Source: Spirochaetia bacterium | Lineage (GTDB): Bacteria > Spirochaetota > Spirochaetia > CADAEX01 | Direction of reading: 5' to 3' | DNA length: 63,392 nucleotides | Assembly: GCA_017642445.1 (NCBI GenBank) | Contig: JAGCPA010000088.1 | Span: forward strand, 1-63,392 | Shown here: one piece after another, positions 61,571 to 63,392 of the stretch | Numbering within the stretch: position 1 is the first letter of the stretch | How the letters are laid out: every line of letters begins with the position of its first letter | Program-made: the position numbers and the translations under genes | Notes under the pieces: model-generated | What the model was told of the DNA's origin: nothing | What the model saw: the letters and a program-made list of their open reading frames with translations, nothing else | Databases searched by the model: none

Positions 61571-62089
61571 GTGAGAAAAACAGCAGCAATACTGACTTTT
61601 TTAATGCTTTTGTTTACAGCTGCGATACTGTATGCCCAGCCTGGGGATATCATAACATTTGAGACTGCTGAACTGGATGGCAGGCCGGTTACCGATGCGC
61701 TGTTCACACAAAACAAAATAACCATGATAAATATCTGGGGCACCTTCTGCCCTCCATGCATACGGGAGATGCCTGATCTTGGAAGGCTGAGCGCTGATTA
61801 TAAAGGCAAAGGAGTGCAGATTGTCGGGGTTGTGATAGATGCCATGGACCGGTACGGCAATGTGGACAATAAGATCAAGGAAGATGCCTATAAAATAATT
61901 GACAAGACAAAGGCTGATTATCTTCATATTGTTCCGACAATCACCATGTTCTACGGGTTTTTAAGGGATGTCCAGGTGGTTCCTACCACTATTTTCGTGG
62001 ATTCCAGTGGGCATCAGATAGGGGAGGCATACTTGGGGTCCCGCTCCTATAAGGATTGGAAGAAGATAATCGACAACCTCCTGAAATGA
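61571..62089 (+). CDS. TlpA/ResA-like exported thiol-disulfide oxidoreductase
   Basis: A 172-residue thioredoxin-fold protein started at GTG after GGGAGAATCAG. Signal peptide LTFLMLLFTAAILYA. The active site is WGTFCPPCIREMP with Cys60 and Cys63, and VPTTIFVDSSG holds the cis-proline. It would keep exported cysteines or cofactors reduced in the periplasm. A four-base overlap leads to the CXXC peptide, and the polyferredoxin gene follows, so it may pass or receive electrons from that membrane protein. Confidence 0.9.
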   Translation: MRKTAAILTFLMLLFTAAILYAQPGDIITFETAELDGRPVTDALFTQNKITMINIWGTFCPPCIREMPDLGRLSADYKGKGVQIVGVVIDAMDRYGNVDNKIKEDAYKIIDKTKADYLHIVPTITMFYGFLRDVQVVPTTIFVDSSGHQIGEAYLGSRSYKDWKKIIDNLLK

Positions 62090-62229
62090 ACAAGAAAATA
62101 TCATTTTACAGAATAATTCTCTTTACTGCAGGGCTTTCGGCTTTAATCTGGGGCCTGTATCAAGGCGGGGCAGGCGAGGTGCTCAAGAGGGCTGCCCGTA
62201 TCTGTCTGGAGTGTGTCGGAATTGGCTAA
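62086..62229 (+). CDS. 47-residue CXXC-containing membrane peptide (CD1871A-like)
   Basis: A short gene in the overlap between its neighbours: ATG inside the TlpA stop, TAA inside the next gene. It has one hydrophobic segment (about residues 9-25) and ends CLECVGIG, with a CXXC pair. NCBI uses the name CD1871A family for such peptides beside NapH-like ferredoxins and TlpA proteins (established association as I recall it). The pair could hold an iron-sulphur or disulphide link to the membrane complex. Being so short it is easily missed, but the overlaps on both sides support it. Confidence 0.75.
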   Translation: MNKKISFYRIILFTAGLSALIWGLYQGGAGEVLKRAARICLECVGIG

Positions 62230-63052
62230 GTTAAGACTTTTTGTTCAGGTCTGTGCCGCAGCCCTTTCCAATGGGTATATCAAAGGTTTTGCAAAAGGGA
62301 GGATCTATGATGGCCCCCTTAAGCAGCTCTGTGTGCCGGGGCTCAACTGCTACTCCTGCCCCGCCGCCCTGGGAGCCTGCCCCATAGGTGCGCTCCAGGG
62401 AGCACTGGGAAGCCACAGCTTCAGGACATCCTTATATGTAATTGGATTTCTGGTGGTGTTCGGCACTCTGATGGGCCGGTTTGTCTGTGGCTTCCTATGC
62501 CCCTTCGGACTGGTTCAGGACCTGCTTTTCAAGATTCCTGCAGTGCGCAAGATACAGCGGCTCCCAGGGGAGAAAGGGCTCCGGTGGCTGAGATTTGTCA
62601 TACTTGGGCTTCTTGTCATTCTGCTTCCCCTGTGCATAATCGATTTCACAGGGCTTGGGGAGGCATGGTTCTGCAAATACATCTGTCCTGCTGGAACTCT
62701 GGAAGGGGGAATCCCTCTGGTTCTCCTTGACAGCTCTATACGGGCAGCCGCCGGTTTCCTATACCGCTGGAAGCTGGTTCTGCTTGTCATCATATTGATT
62801 GCATCGGCAGTGATATATCGTCCTTTCTGCCGGTATATCTGTCCTCTGGGTGCAATCTATGGGGTATTCAACAAAGTATCGTTCTTCCGCCTTTCCGTGG
62901 ACAGTACAAAGTGCATCCGCTGCGGCGCATGTGCAAAAGCATGTAAGCTTCACATCAATGTGTTTGAGAATCCCAACAGCATGGACTGCATCCGATGCCT
63001 TGAATGTTCCTCTAGCTGCCCTCAGAATGCAATAAAAAAACTTGCCAAATAA
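62213..63052 (+). CDS. NapH/YccM-like membrane polyferredoxin
   Basis: A 279-residue protein from the GTG at 62213; a TTG at 62222 is the alternative. About four to five membrane helices carry cytoplasmic motifs FVCGFLCPFGLVQD and FCRYICPLGAIYG, the CX3CP motifs of the NapH/RnfB-like family. Near the N terminus CYSCPAALGACPIGAL is another such motif. The C-terminal domain has two 4Fe-4S sites (CIRCGACAKACK and CIRCLECSSSCP). It passes electrons between cytoplasm and periplasm. With the TlpA protein upstream, electron supply for thiol reduction is a plausible job. Confidence 0.88.
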   Translation: MSELAKLRLFVQVCAAALSNGYIKGFAKGRIYDGPLKQLCVPGLNCYSCPAALGACPIGALQGALGSHSFRTSLYVIGFLVVFGTLMGRFVCGFLCPFGLVQDLLFKIPAVRKIQRLPGEKGLRWLRFVILGLLVILLPLCIIDFTGLGEAWFCKYICPAGTLEGGIPLVLLDSSIRAAAGFLYRWKLVLLVIILIASAVIYRPFCRYICPLGAIYGVFNKVSFFRLSVDSTKCIRCGACAKACKLHINVFENPNSMDCIRCLECSSSCPQNAIKKLAK

Positions 63053-63104
63053 GAAATCTCATTATATATTGTAATTGATATTCATACATTCATAAGGAGA
63101 AATT

Positions 63105-63392
63105 ATGGCAAACAGAATTACACTGAATCAGACATCTTACCATGGAAAAGGGGCAATCAAAGAGATTGTGAACGAGGTGAAGACTCACGGATGGAAAAAG
63201 GCACTGGTCTGCACTGACCCTGACCTCCTTAAGTTCGGCGTCACCAAGAAGGTTACAGATATCCTTGACGGGGCAGGTCTTGCTTACGAAGTTTATTCAG
63301 ATATCAAACCAAACCCACCTGTTGAGAACGTAAAAAGCGGCGTAGAGTTCTGCAAGAAATGCGGAGCAGACTATATCATCGCAATCGGAGGA
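63105..63392 (+). CDS. Iron-containing alcohol dehydrogenase, FucO-like (3' end cut by window)
   Basis: The first 96 residues of a group III alcohol dehydrogenase. MANRITLNQTSYHGKGAI is close to the start of lactaldehyde reductase FucO, and KPNPPVENVKSGVEF and ADYIIAIGG are conserved NAD-binding segments. AAGGAG precedes the ATG by seven bases. Its codon use is of the highly expressed type (AAG, GTT, ATC). Whether it acts on lactaldehyde or ethanol cannot be told from the fragment. The frame is open to the last base. Confidence 0.9.
   Translation, partial: MANRITLNQTSYHGKGAIKEIVNEVKTHGWKKALVCTDPDLLKFGVTKKVTDILDGAGLAYEVYSDIKPNPPVENVKSGVEFCKKCGADYIIAIGG

Overview
The window looks like spirochaete chromosome, most probably from the Treponema lineage. 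Four things point there. A bacterial XPB/ERCC3-type helicase is present, as known in treponemes. MurA carries Asp in place of the catalytic Cys, as in Borrelia. There is a double-membrane toolkit (LolA-like carrier, porin-like barrels, many lipoproteins). TTG and GTG starts are frequent. This is inference from gene content; no 16S gene is present. Base composition looks roughly even, with AT-rich gaps between genes.

Layout. (1) 1-16372, + strand: one nearly gapless run of genes for surface polysaccharide and envelope, with many 1-20 nt overlaps. It holds a flippase-glycosyltransferase fusion (cut by the window edge), a beta-propeller protein, a UDP-glucuronate epimerase-like enzyme, five further glycosyltransferases, a GtrA protein and a YdjC-type deacetylase. 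It continues into a cassette of two porin-like proteins, three CotH-like lipoproteins and a DUF4956 membrane protein. (2) 16369-28325: YgjV-like protein, threonine synthase, a core-deleted aminotransferase-like protein, a dolichol-phosphate-mannose-synthase-like/GtrA pair, a copper ATPase with a chaperone domain at its C terminus, a 5'-nucleotidase lipoprotein, a phosphatase, a CDF transporter, Bcp, a degenerate Fic-like protein, an HD protein and a cupin. (3) 28332-39579: phosphoketolase, MATE pump, rplM-rpsI-recX, a helix-turn-helix/pseudo-receiver protein, pyrimidine phosphorylase, a patatin-like protein with a probable barrel, an NlpC/P60 lipoprotein and an endonuclease Q-like protein. (4) 39611-49971: murA, XPB helicase, RsuA-type pseudouridine synthase, LolA-like, RodZ-like, RimO, UvrD/PcrA helicase, a tiny membrane protein and an M23 peptidase. 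(5) 50042-63392: tRNA-Ser(GGA), the small SRP RNA, an S41-type protease, Psd/PssA phosphatidylethanolamine synthesis, an UPF0104 membrane protein, an MBL hydrolase, MFS, SDR, a dicarboxylate symporter with an ATPase-like N-terminal domain, TrpB2, a lipoprotein, a TlpA/CXXC-peptide/polyferredoxin operon and the start of an iron alcohol dehydrogenase.

Two signals cut across genes. First, an 11-bp motif, TGACC-YNW-TAA, occurs in five clusters, often at a 12-bp pitch and in both orientations. Four clusters are inside coding sequences and one is just upstream of a start codon. The exact form TGACCCGATAA is present seven times, where about 0.03 copies are expected by chance. I find no feature class that explains it, and it is the best candidate for something undescribed. 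Second, at least ten genes have a -10-like hexamer ending exactly six bases before the start codon, some with a good -35 seventeen bases further up. That geometry predicts leaderless mRNAs.

No CRISPR array, rRNA, insertion sequence or recognisable prophage was seen. The largest gaps are the 162-bp rplM leader, the 192-bp gap after the lipoprotein gene at 60957, and the gap of about 270 bp between 49971 and 50245. The last is filled by the tRNA and SRP RNA.
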